From NCBI RefSeq assembly GCF_027579695.1, contig NC_083582.1, positions 352,378 through 416,377 of the forward strand: 64,000 nucleotides of DNA, read 5' to 3'. The DNA comes from Neoarius graeffei. Taxonomy: Eukaryota > Chordata > Actinopteri > Siluriformes > Ariidae. Below are positions 21,351-31,472 of the stretch, piece by piece. A program made the position numbers and the translations under genes. The notes beneath the pieces are model-generated. The model searched no databases. It worked only from the letters and a program-made list of their open reading frames with translations, and was not told the origin of the DNA. Position 1 is the first letter of the stretch. Each line of letters begins with the position of its first letter.

Positions 21351-23936
21351 TTAACTTGCAAGCATATTCTGCACCACTTGCAGAGTTGCCAGGTACTGGT
21401 CTGTGCCAAAGGACAAAGATGGAGCCGTTGGATTGACCCTTTGTTTCAACTCCTCCATTTGTGCACTGCTCAAAGGGCAAGCAATTGAAGGCACAGTAAC
21501 CCCAGGGTTTGGATCTGTTCTCAGTCCACTGCTTTCCCAGTCAAGCAGGGGAATGTTTAGCACCTGAAAGTGATATTAAAACAAAGTCATGATCCCATGT
21601 GAAACACTTGTTCACTATCTTGGGATAAAATGTATATTTTAAAAAGGTGCAGTCTTCTTCTCCAATCTAAAAAAATCTTTATGTTGGAAAACTGGTTTAG
21701 AACAGTACATTATTTCAGTCTCAAGAGCACAGAAAGGAGTGTCATAATTTGACTGTGGAACAATACAAAAATCCATTTGCCAGAATGGCAAATTGCACCT
21801 TATAGCTGTCTGTGTAGATTCTCATTCATCCAGGTCATGGTAGTCAAAGGAGTTAAGTTGTAAGCAACTGGACTTCTTGTTGGAGCTTGAAGACATTTCA
21901 CCTTTTATCCAAAAGGATTCTTCAGTTCTGGCCTGATGTTGGAAACCAGGAGTTATATCTCACTCCAATTCACACCTTGACGGGTAACTCATGACCCCTT
22001 TGTCATGGAAATGAGGGGTGTGGTTCACACCTCCAGTGATCCAGAGATATAATTCCTGGTTTTCAAACATCAGGCCAGAACTGAAAAAGCCTTGGGGATA
22101 AAAGGTGAACGGTCTTCAAGCTCCAACAAGAAGTCCAGTTGCTTACAACTTAACTCCTTTGACTATCTTCCACACAGTTATGTAAACTCCTTTAGTTCGG
22201 TGGTTGTGAATATCACCACTTTTAATTAAACATCAGGCATGATTAAACAAAAAAAAAAACTAACCTGATCAGTTTGTGATTGGTGTCAATGTGCATGAGA
22301 AACCTTGGGCTCGGAACAAAGTAGCTCCGTCTCACCACACACCCAAGGTTTATCATGCGGGAATACACACCAAGGGTGTCCACCCTATGCAGTGATGCTC
22401 GGATACGATCCCACTGCACTTTGTGTCCTTCTGCCTCCAATGCCCCTTTCATCATGCGGTATCCTGCATGTGGCATCCTGGTTTTAATCTCAGACACAAT
22501 CCCATCAAGCTGCTCATTTGAGAGGTTGCTGTAGGAGGCCCTAACACTAAGGTTGAACTCCTCCATCCGCCGACGCACTGTTCTGATGGACACCCCAAGT
22601 AAATCAGCAATTGTCAGTACAGGGAACGACAACTCCAACAGGCTGCTTATTTGCTCGTCAGAAATGAGTGTCTTTGGGTGCCCTCTTGCACCTTGCTCCA
22701 TACTCAATGCTGTTACTTTTTCTTGATCGATCTCAGTGTTGATCGTATGGTCCAGTTCATCTATTCCTGCAATTACCTCTGCTGGAATAGTGACTTGACC
22801 TGCTATGGCACTGAGAAAAACTCTCTCCTGACAACATACAAACTGCATGAAGTCCATGTCCAGGTGTGGCTGTTGCAGGACATGTTCCAGGCGTGTAAGC
22901 AGTCTTTGAAGGACATGACGCAACAGTGCCTGTAAATAAAAGACAATTTTCCATTGTTATTGTACTATACATGAAAGGCACTTAGCAAACATACATAGGT
23001 TCTGCATCAGTTACTGCACTTTTATCTCCCTTAACAATGGGATTCTCTTCCTTGATTGGCTGATGGGGTGGCCATTAACGTCGTATAAATGGCCTACCTT
23101 TGAAGTAGTCCCCAAAAAAGTAATCACCGTTCCATATCAATGCACTTATGAATGGTAACAATAACAGTAGTAAAGTACCGGTAGCCAAATAACTATTGAC
23201 TGACAAATCATGGACAGCGGAGAAAATATCGAAAAACCATAGTCGTATAAACATGTTTATATGTCTAGGGGAAAATGATGTACAAAATAGATTTAAAAAT
23301 GGTCTCTCCTTATGTCAATTAAGTTCTCTGTTTGAATATCGTTTTTTTCCTGAAAAACAGGAGGGAAAGCCGCCAATAGTCACTGCAGCACTCAGGAAAA
23401 AATAATACTGCTCCTCTCCTCTCTCAGTGGAGGTGGATACTCTGTGCAGCCCAAAGACAGGCAGCGCGTTTTAATATACCACAATCCAATGTTGCCCATT
23501 GTCATAGGTGTGTTTAATTGCTTACTATATTATTGCTGGTGAAGTTGACTGTTTAAATCAGGCTAACTGTCAGGCCACCAGGAGTGGTCCTGATGGTCAG
23601 CTCGCCACTACTGTGAAACGTTAGCCTACTATATACAGTTAGCTAACGTAGCTTCTCAAGATAACTACCTATACTCTTCAAGCTGTATCGCTCGCACATT
23701 TGCTCTATTAGGATAATTTCGCTAACTGTAAATGTTACTACACGTGTATTACAATATAGTTAGCCAACTTAGCCTGTCAAGATAGCCTAATTACCTCATT
23801 CTTCAAGGCTGCTTTTACGTGCACATTACCTCAAATAGGATAATTTCACTAACCGTGTATATTACAGAGTTAGTCAACTATAAGACATTTAAACCATAAT
23901 GTTACTTACACGTTGTTGAACACCTCTTCCCTCCAT
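21351..23936 (-). pseudogene. IS3EU-like transposase gene lacking its DDE core
   Basis: Minus-strand gene with a candidate first exon in the right TIR (23936-23910, MEGRGVQQR, donor GTAAGT), a main exon at 22929-22265 and a last exon at 21563-21351. The main exon joins in phase (ALLRHVLQRLLTRLEHVLQQ). It contains a helix-turn-helix (FPVLTIADLLGVSIRTVRRR), a second DNA-binding part (ELDGIV/SNLSNEQ, RIRASLHRVDTLG), and the start of the integrase-like catalytic domain (FLMHIDTNHKLIR, where the Asp is the first catalytic residue expected). The rest of the core ('HGxIDGxSR' and beyond) is not found between 22260 and 21570. A fold-back element occupies part of that interval. The last exon encodes a short tail, LNIPLLDWESSG. 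This copy could not cut DNA by itself and would need help in trans. Confidence 0.75.
21838..22172. mobile_element. Fold-back (palindromic) MITE
   Basis: Left arm (about 21838-21965) and right arm (about 22053-22172) are inverted copies sharing GTCAAAGGAGTTAAGTTGTA, AGCAACTGGACTTCTTGTTG and TTCAGTTCTGGCCTGATGTT, with a spacer of about 90 bp. Related phrases (AGCAACTGGACTTGCTT, ATTCTCAGTCATCCAGGTCA) occur at the end of the Penelope element near 57120-57200. This copy may therefore be a Penelope-derived fold-back rather than a DNA-transposon MITE. Confidence 0.7.
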
Positions 23937-24409
23937 GCTTTCGTGGCGCCGTGTCGCAGACCAAGATTCATGGCCACAGAGCCGTTTATTGAGATATTAT
24001 CCCTATATACGACTTTGCATGGCCAATAACCACACTGCCACCTCCTGGACAAAAGTGGTAGAACAGGCATTCCTGGTCTCTGCGCGCAAATCGTTTCCTT
24101 CAAATCCATCCGAGTGAATCGTGCCAAAAATCACGTGAGAAGGATGACGCAACTGAGCGAGCAAATAGGAACCTGCACATGCAAATCCTGTTGTGCAGCT
24201 TTGCAGATCTGAAGTTACAAGTGCAAATTCGAAGATGCGCTTTCACAAGTTGTGAAATATGCTTGCAGTTTGCTTTTTGCAGATGTGTGGATCTGAAGTT
24301 ACACTTACAAACTCTGAGATGCGCATTCACAAGTTGCGAATTACGGGTTTTACAAGTGCAAATCATAGTCTGCTCTTCTTCGGATATATGGCACTATCCT
24401 ACCTTCATA
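23580..24409 (-). repeat. Right long terminal inverted repeat
   Basis: Inverted copy of 14830-15685, nearly identical in the outer 0.78 kb. It carries the twin first exon (23936-23910) and twin TATA-like box (24002-24009) facing the transposase gene. The inner end near 23580 fades with CTGACCATCAGGA-type homology. Confidence 0.92.
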
Positions 24410-24493
24410 AGTCTTTATTATTCTGCCCACTTTGTGCTTTGCACCAGTTCCACTGGAAGCAAACCAGCCACAGAGAATTTTAGCTTCTAGCAG

Positions 24494-24531
24494 CAAAAAC
24501 AAACAAACAAACAAACAAACAAACAAACAAA
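24494..24531. repeat. (CAAA)n microsatellite
   Basis: About nine AAAC units, 85 bp outside the right end of the IS3EU-like element. Confidence 0.9.
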
Positions 24532-24639
24532 AAAACAAAACAAAAAACAGCACAGACAACCAAATGGGTTCAGGCATGTAATATTATTACACTTTTTAAA
24601 ACGACATTTTAATTGTTGTTAGTAGAAGTGTGTTGGGGT

Positions 24640-25325
24640 TGGGTTGGGATAGGCGTCCTCCACCCTGAAACTCCAGTCCAGGTGGTGGCGGTAACGCGTC
24701 CAGTAGCTGCTTCTCCAACCGACAGAAAACACTGGAGAAGAAAAAACCGCTGCTCGCCTGAACAGCTTTAGCCCCTCGAGTTATAAAAATAAAAGCACGT
24801 TATTGTGTCTGGCTCTGAGGATTTAAAACCCTGAGGTAAGTTAAACTGAAGGTGTGTGGTCGAGTTCCAATACATCCCCACTTTACTGTTTTAGTGAACT
24901 CCGTTCAGTCTGAAATAATGCCGTGTGCACTCTCGGTAGTGCACTACTTATCCACTCAGGAGAGAGCTGTAGTTTGGCTAACCTGCTTAGTTGTATATTG
25001 AAAGTATTTAAATAATCTTCACTTAAAGTTAATTTCCATCACATTATTATTATTATTATTATTATTATTTTTGCTAAATTGCGATTTCCTCTTAATTATA
25101 GCTTTTATTTCTCAGCTTGATTTCTTACAGACTTTTTTTTTCCCTCGTTTTTTTTATTTTATATATAAGCCAATCAGGCAGCGTCATCCCCTCTGCAGGA
25201 TGTTAAGCCGGAAGCTTTACACATTGAACATGAAAACAGATGAAATCATAGCGGACTATTTTAGGCATGGTTTCCCAAATCTGGAGATCTCGCTACTGGA
25301 AGAATCGTATGGTGTTGAGCTCTAA
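24640..25325 (+). other. Promoter-like GC-rich stretch and short HTH-like ORF
   Basis: GTGGTGGCGGTAACGCGTCC at about 24680 and a locally CpG-rich context resemble the first exon of fish transposon or host genes. CCTGAGGTAAGTT near 24831 is a good splice donor. Downstream, an ORF ends at 25325; its last part, MKTDEIIADYFRHGFPNLEI, resembles the N-terminal helix-turn-helix of fish integrase-core proteins but stops soon after. A (ATT)n run lies at about 25042-25070. It could be a second, truncated IS3EU/integrase-type gene or the 5' end of a host gene. I cannot decide. Confidence 0.35.
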
Positions 25326-25709
25326 GCCTCTGATCCCTGGAGAGAGAACTCTAACAGTTAGCTCTGGCAGCAATGAAATCTGTTACTTTGGCTAAAGGCC
25401 CAACTCACAAAGCTCTGCGTCCTGTTTTTGCAATGGTTTTATTCTTAAAGTTGTGACCAGAAGTAATTTGTATCTCCACTGCCTTGATGCTTCTATCAGG
25501 CTGTTGGTGTGCTCGCTGCTATTCTTCATCCGCCATACTGTCTTCTGTTCACAAAAAAAGTTACACCTCGAAGAAGTGTAGATTGTTCACTGAGGGTCAT
25601 CCTAATTGTGTCATAACTGATCATGATTTAGCTGAGTTCATGTGAAGATTGGAAAGCATTGTTATTACCTCTATCAAGGAGGTTGTGTTTTCGGTGCAGT
25701 TTTTTGTCC
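25326..25709. other. No recognised feature
   Basis: No coding, terminal-repeat or RNA signal that I can support. An A-run lies near 25552. Confidence 0.4.
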
Positions 25710-25905
25710 AATAAATTGACTTGATTTTTGTATAATGCTTTTAACAATAGCCATTGTTGCAAACAAGTTTGACAGAAAAATACAGATTTTAAATATATTA
25801 CTTAATAAATGTATCCTTGATGAGCAAGTCTGAGGTGACAGTGGAAAGAGAAAAACTCCTTGAGATGACCTCGAAAGGGAACCCATCTTTATTTGGATGA
25901 TGACC
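25710..25905 (-). repeat. Diverged copy of the 14030-14497 repeat
   Basis: On the minus strand: GGGTTCCCTTTCGAGGTCAT, AAGGAGTTTTTCTCTTTCCA, CTTGCTCATCAAGGATA and CAATGGCTATTGTTAAAAGC. All match the younger copy at 14280-14470 in order, with many changes. Confidence 0.7.
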
Positions 25906-26045
25906 GATTGCATGATTTATAAATAACTTCCTTCTATAAGTGTGTCCGATATGGTCAAAAAAATGCAATTGTATAACCAGGAAACTCATTAGAGTTTTAA
26001 CAGGAAGATTATTTTTTTGATGTTATCAACTGTTCATTGAATTAA

Positions 26046-27266
26046 ATGGGCTCGTGGAGGCTTCCGGATGTTGTATCCGCAGCCTTTCTCGAAATGAACC
26101 CTCGGCACGTAAATATAGCCTCCTGGGAGAAAGCCCCATTTCAGCGCTTTTCCCAGTGCGTCGTTTTGCTAATGAGAAGCAGGAGGCGGGGAAGGGTAGA
26201 GGGTGGGGGCAGGCCATGGGGGGAGGGGCTTGACCAAGCTGCGTGCACACATACTCGCTGCTATCAGCGCCTGTAGCCATGCTGCTAAGACAAAACCCCG
26301 TTCTCCCTCGGACTCCTTTTGTAAACTCAACGTGACACAGAGAACAGAGTGAGAGAGTGTTCGGAGTGGTAGTTTACGAACATATAATACCCTAGGCTTG
26401 AACACGCACTCTATAACCAAAGAGGATAGAAGCAGCAACTACAGCAACATAGCGCTTATCCAACAGAAGACATGCATTGCGGAGCAATAGTCAAACATAA
26501 GCTCATAAGTTACAGTCAATTTCCAGACTAAACTCAGTTTAACATAGCATGCTGCATGCTCTTTAGTTTTGTAGCGCAGATTACCTGGCTAACTGCAGGA
26601 AGCGGTTAGCTGCACAGCTAATGTAGCCATTGCTAGGCTAACGCACCGATTTTAAAACACGGCAAAACGACCAGTTATACACTTACTTGTTCGGTGTTTG
26701 TGGCTGATGCGGCAGGGATGCTTGGTACGGACCCAGGCTTCAGTGACAGTTGATGTGCAAAACCTGCCCTGTACTGTCCCAAGTTGTGGAAACATTCCTC
26801 AGGAAAATGCTTCCAACAAACACACACCGTCTTAGGTAGACTCGACGGCGTATTATTGAAGTAAATAAAATTAAGCCACTGCGTCTTCAGGGGCTGTCCC
26901 GTCGGCAGTAAAAACAGACTCTTTTCTGTGTTGTCACATCCATGTACAGCGCAATTTCCATGTTTCGCTCGCTTAGGTGATGCCATGTTGTTGTGTCCTC
27001 TATGGTCTCCTCACTACAACTGGGCGGGGCAATCCATACAGTGGGTGGGAATCCAGGGGGGGGGCGTGGGTGTCATCTCCCCTGCTGACGTAGTAAAGGG
27101 AAGAGCTTATCAACGTGCCGTTTTGATGCGCCATTCTCAAATGTTGGACATAGTTTAGTTTACACATTATGAAATTTCTAGCCACTGGGGTGACTTAAGA
27201 AGGTCAGAGGAACTCATTTTAACGTTAAAAAACCTCAGAAAGTGAAAATTTCATGCCATGGGACCT
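26046..27266 (-). mobile_element. TTAA-type element with THAP exon (Kolobok-like)
   Basis: The 1.22-kb element lies between TTAA at 26042-26045 and TTAA at 27267-27270. The right end, read on the minus strand, is AGGTCCCATGGCATGAAATT, a terminus I know from fish repeats. The left end (ATGGGCTCGTGG) matches it only weakly. A THAP exon sits on the minus strand. TTAA plus THAP argues for Kolobok; a P-element (8-bp duplication) is less likely. It abuts the Gypsy integrase fragment at 27271. Confidence 0.65.
26675..26986 (-). CDS. THAP-domain exon of a transposase
   Basis: The open frame starts MASPKRAKHGNCAVHGCDNT and continues with a C2CH THAP zinc finger: CAVHGC, then W at about residue 37, CVCWKHFPEECF (Cys and His ligands), and a hydrophobic end. 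It then runs through KPGSVPSIPA before a likely splice donor (CACCGAACAAGTAAGTG, just after TEQ). THAP domains bind DNA in P- and Kolobok-type transposases and in domesticated host genes. The catalytic part is not present in the element, so this is a leftover first exon. Confidence 0.8.
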   Translation of the reverse strand: MASPKRAKHGNCAVHGCDNTEKSLFLLPTGQPLKTQWLNFIYFNNTPSSLPKTVCVCWKHFPEECFHNLGQYRAGFAHQLSLKPGSVPSIPAASATNTEQVSV

Positions 27267-27270
27267 TTAA

Positions 27271-27433
27271 GTGTTTGGTTAAATCATTCGATCAGCCTGT
27301 CCATTTGCGGATGATGAACACTAATACAAATCAATTTAATCCCCAATAATTTGTGTAATTTGTGCAGTGTATGTGACAAATTTAGTGCCTTGATCAGTCA
27401 GAATGTCTTTTGGAATCCCGACTCAGGAGATAA
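27271..27433 (-). pseudogene. Gypsy integrase fragment (catalytic region)
   Basis: Minus-strand homology to the Gypsy integrase core: ILTDQGTKFV and ANGQADR can be recognised. It lies between the THAP element (to 27270) and the 3' end of the LINE (from 27443), whose target duplication (TGCAAAATT) begins at 27434. Broken fossil. Confidence 0.75.
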
Positions 27434-29653
27434 TGCAAAATTGAATCGAATGCCTTTATTGTCATTGCACAGATATACAACGAAATTTCAGTGCAACTCC
27501 TCAAGTGGTATATCCAGTATAAAAATAAAAGTCTAATGTTAAATAAGTGTAATATAAAAAATATATTAAAACACATTTAAAATTTTAAAAAGGCTAATAT
27601 AAAATAAGTAATATAAAACGGCACACATCACATACAGCAGACATTGACATAAAACAAGTTAATATATAGATGAGTAATTACACTTGTATTGGACAGTCCA
27701 GAGAATATTGCACATACTTCAATGAAGAGTTGAGTTGTTTTATGGCACTTGGATAAAAACTCTTCATGAGTCTGGAGGTGGGGGCCTGTATGAAGCTACA
27801 GTGCCTTCCAGAAGGCAGCAGCATAAACAGGCTGTTTCCTGGGTGAGAACAGTCCTTAATGATGTTTTCTGCATGGCGCAAGCATCTGGTGTTATACATA
27901 TCTGTCAGTGAGGGCAGCTGTGTCCGTATAATGTCCTGTGCCAACTTCCTGGCTCTCTCCAGAGCCTTTTTGTCAGCCATGGTGCAGCTCTTAAACCACA
28001 CCAAGATGTCGTGGGTGATGATGCTTTCCACAGAACATTTGTAAAAGGACAACAGCAGTTTCTGGGACAGGTTGACTTTTCTCAGTGACCTCAAAAAGTA
28101 CAGTCTCTGCTGTGCTTTTTTTCATAAGAGCAGTGGTGTTAAATAGTCCATGTGAGGTCCTGAGAGATATGTGTTCTCAAGAATCTGAAGTTGCTGACCC
28201 TCTGCACAATGTCCCATTTGATGTAAAGAGGGGCAGGTTCCTGCCTCTTCATCTGAAAATCTATCACCAACTCCTTTGTTTTAGAGGAATTGAGTACCAG
28301 GTTGTTGTCAGAACACCAAGCAGTGAGTTTCTGAACTTCATCCCTTTAGGCAGTCTTGTCGTTATTATGTATCAGTCCTACTACAGTAGTGTCGTCTGCG
28401 AATTTAATAATGATGTTGCTGTCATGGACAGGTGTACAGTCATGGGTGTATAGGGTGTATAGTAAAGGACTCGGTACACAGCCCTGGGGGGGCACCAGTA
28501 CTGAGGGCCAGGACTGAGGAGTGGTGGAACCCCAGCCTAACTGACTGTGGACGGTCTGTTAAGTCCTTGATCTATCTGCAGATGTGATGGCTGACACCCA
28601 GACTGTAAAGTTTGGACATCATTCTGCTGGGTGTGATAATATTAAAAGCAGAACTAAAGTTCACGAACAACATTCTTACATATGCACCGGGTCATTCCAC
28701 ATGTGTCAACACGCTGTGGAGGGCTGTGTTGATGGCATCTCCTGTTGACCTGTTGGCTCTGTATGCAAATTGATGCTGATCCAAACTGGGAGGGGGAGAG
28801 GCTTTGATGTGTTTTAGCATTAGCCTTTCAAAGAACTTCATAACCATTGAGGTAAGAGCTACAGGTCTGTAGTCACGTAGGCTGCTGACAGATGGTTTCT
28901 TAGGGATGGGCACAATGGTGGCAGATCTGAAGCATTTGGGGACAGTACAGGAGGCTAGAGAGAGGTTGAAGATAGAAGTGAATACCTCAGTCAGCTGGTC
29001 CGCTCAGCCCTTCAGTACTCTTCCTGGGATACCGTTGGGACTGGCAGCCTTCCTGGGGTTCACACCATGGAGCATTCTCCTGATCACCTCCATACTCACC
29101 GTGAGTGCCAGGTCATTCATGGGTGATAACAGTGTGGACCCAGTCTCTGCCTCAGTCACCTCAAAACGTGCAAAGAAATGGTTGAGCTCCTCAGCTAGGT
29201 TCCTGCTGGTACTGGTGTTTGAATTTGTGGAGCCCTTAAGGTTTGTGGGGTGCTGGATTCCCTGCCAGATGCGCTGGGGGTCCCCCTCACAGAAGTGTCC
29301 CTCGATTTTCCTACTGTAGGCTGCTTTTGCCTCTTTGATGCCCCTTTTTAGGTTGGGTCTGGCAACGCTGTACACTTCCATGTTGCCAGATCTAAAGGCT
29401 GTGTCACGGTCTCTCAGCTGCTGGACATCCCTGGTCATCCACAGTTTGTTGTTTTGATAACATCATATTCATTTCTCAACAGTGACCTTTTTCACTACAA
29501 GTATGAATGTAAAACAAAACCATGGATGTATAGTCCTCTAAATCCTGTTGTGCAAATGGGTCCCAATTGGTGCACTCAAAGCAGTCCTGCAGTTGTGGAA
29601 TTGCGTTCTCAGGCAAAATCCTTGTGTCTCTCACTCTAGGCATAGTTTTCTTA

Positions 29654-30902
29654 TGCCGCTTTTCCACTACAAACGCGGCTGAGCCGTGCCGTGCTGAGTC
29701 GAGCTGAGTCGAGCTGAGCGGGGCTGTTGGAGTTGCATTTCGACTACAACCGCGCTGAACCGTGCTGGCTGGAAGTGGGTGGACACATTGGGTGGAGTTA
29801 GCGAAAGTGGGTGGACGTCACGTGATGTCGTTAAGCAGCGCAAACAGTGACATCAGTGACAGTGGCGGAACAAGTCAGAGCCGGGCCGGGGGCGGGGCAA
29901 ATGACCGGGCCCTTTATTAAAGCTTATCATAACATCATTTTAGGCTACAAAATGTCCGCAACTGCGGTGTTTACCAATTTCAACACTACCGGGTGCAACT
30001 ATGTTATTTAGTACATCAAGTCCTTCAAACGAACATGTAACTCAGAAACAAAAAACATTAGGATACTGTACATGGCTCATAATAAAACATCAATAGCCTA
30101 TACTGCGCACATTATTTGAAGGGCATACGAATGAGCGCTCAGAGGTTGCAACGGTGACAGGAAGAGTCAGAAATAAAAGGAGGGCGGTGCAAACCTCACT
30201 GAATGCACTGTGTTTACCAATTTCAACGTTATTTTGTACATTAAGTCCTTCAAACGAACATGTAACTCAGAAACAAAAAAACATTAGGTGACATACTGTA
30301 CATGGCTCATAATAAAACATCAATAGCCTACTGCGCGCATTATTTGAAGGGCATACGACGAGCCTTGCGCTCCGCGAACTCGTCCACGATGCTCTGTATG
30401 TCACTGATTCAGTGATCTTTTAAGCGGTAGTCTCACGACCCGGATAGTAAACAATAAACATGGATGACATGGAGTCGTTAGTGTTGCTGGTCTTGGTGCT
30501 GTGGCTTGTTGTCACCGACAACACCAACAGATACTGGCAAGAGCGTATAGATGAGGCGAGGCGCATAAGGCTTCAGAAATTCTCGTAATTCGTAATTATT
30601 CTTCTTCCGGGTTTGCGGTGTTTACAGATCCCAGCGCGCTCGCGGGGCGTGTGTGGGCATGTGAGGACACGCCTCCTCACCAATCAGTGCACAGGGGAGT
30701 GTCTGCTCACGCCCCCAACCTCAGTTGGCACGGCTTGGCTCGCTTCAGCCCCACTCCAAAACGGTGCGAGTTTTAGGGGCTAAGCAGGGCTGAAACGAGC
30801 TGAGTCGTGCTGGTTTTTGGTAGTCGAAACGCGAGCCGTGTCGGGCTGAAGTGAGCTGAAGCGAGCTGAAGTGAGCTGAAAAAGGGTAGTGGAAAAGGGC
30901 CA
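29654..30902. mobile_element. PIF/Harbinger non-autonomous element
   Basis: Ends TGCCGCTTTTCCACTAC and TGGCCCTTTTCCACTAC (inverted) with TTA on both sides (29651-29653 and 30903-30905), as expected for PIF/Harbinger. GCTGAGC-type repeats form extended subterminal regions at both ends. Inside, a segment of about 160 bp is present twice (about 29960-30135 and 30210-30365). A small ORF lies at 30460-30588. No DDE transposase is seen. Confidence 0.87.
30460..30588 (+). CDS. Short ORF in Harbinger element
   Basis: A 42-residue open frame beginning MDDMESLVLLVLVLWLVVTD and ending RIRLQKFS, lying near the right end of the element. It resembles the opening exon of a fish Harbinger protein, but I cannot show a domain. 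It may be a remnant first exon; function unknown. Confidence 0.35.
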   Translation: MDDMESLVLLVLVLWLVVTDNTNRYWQERIDEARRIRLQKFS

Positions 30903-31472
30903 TTAGTGAGAGGTCTATACGCTGGGGTGAGAAAGAGGGATAAATGGTCAGACTGGCCTAAGTGAGGATGGGCAGAGACTTTATAGCCTTCCCTAATGTT
31001 ACTGTATACGTGGTCCAGTGTGTTTTGACCTCTCATTGGACATGTAACATGCTGGTGGAATTTAGGGAGGACAGTCTGTAGGTTTACATGATTAAAGTCC
31101 CCAGCCGCAATAAAAATCCCAACGGGATGCAAAGACTGCAGTATGCTAATGGCTGTTAGCAAGATGTTTAATGCTACATTAGCATTAGTGCTGGGTGGTA
31201 TGTAAACAGCCATGACAATAACAACGGTAAACTCACGCGGCAGACAGAAAGGCTGGTATCTCAGTGTGACAAACTCCAGATCAGGTGAGCAGTGTCTCTC
31301 AATCACTGTCGCATTTGTACACCACCTGTTGTTAGAGTAGATGCACAGCCCGCCGCCTCTGCTCTTACCGGACTCACCGTTTCTGTCAGCCCGGTGTGCT
31401 GTGCGTCCCGTTAGCATGATAGCCTTGTCCGGGACTCCCGAGTGCAGCTACGTCTCTGTTATCACCATCAGC

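Larger units (their letters stand above)
14830..24409. mobile_element. IS3EU-like DNA transposon with HECT-ligase cargo, 9.58 kb
   Basis: The element begins TATGAAGGTAGGATAGTGCC and ends with its exact inverse. It is flanked by the 6-bp direct repeat AGTCTT at 14824-14829 and 24410-24415. Its inverted repeats are about 0.8 kb each. A 6-bp duplication with TAY-type termini is what I recall for the IS3EU superfamily, and the minus-strand gene inside is of the matching IS3/integrase-like type. On the + strand it carries a spliced HECT-domain ubiquitin-ligase gene. Inserts inside it are a solo LTR (17851-18483), a fold-back element (about 21838-22172) and a small intronic hairpin. Polinton, which also has 6-bp duplications and long inverted repeats, is excluded by gene content. 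Complete ends and close inverted repeats suggest a fairly recent insertion. Confidence 0.82.
27690..31470 (-). pseudogene. LINE ORF2: endonuclease and reverse transcriptase
   Basis: Recognised on the minus strand: endonuclease at 30903-31460 (GGGLCIYSNNRWC, VYIPPSTNANVA, AAGDFNHVNL, LGQSDHLSLFL) and the EN-RT linker with EIKAAYSRKIEG-like text near 29310. Reverse transcriptase follows ([47 protein letters not shown]) at 28692-29060, then the thumb and C-terminus (27678-28094: KVNLSQKLLLSFYKCSVESI). The palm with the ADD motif lies in the damaged stretch around 28350-28500. Stops and frame changes separate these frames, and a Harbinger element splits the endonuclease-RT linker. It belongs to the same broad LINE group as the copy at 60671-62856. 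Confidence 0.85.

Noticed and set aside
14830-24409. Polinton/Maverick, suggested by 6-bp duplication and long inverted repeats
   Set aside because: No DNA polymerase B, packaging ATPase, protease or capsid genes. Gene content is HECT ligase plus IS3-like transposase, and the TAT termini differ from Polinton AG ends.
26046-27266. P-element
   Set aside because: THAP fits P as well as Kolobok, but the flanks are TTAA rather than an 8-bp duplication.
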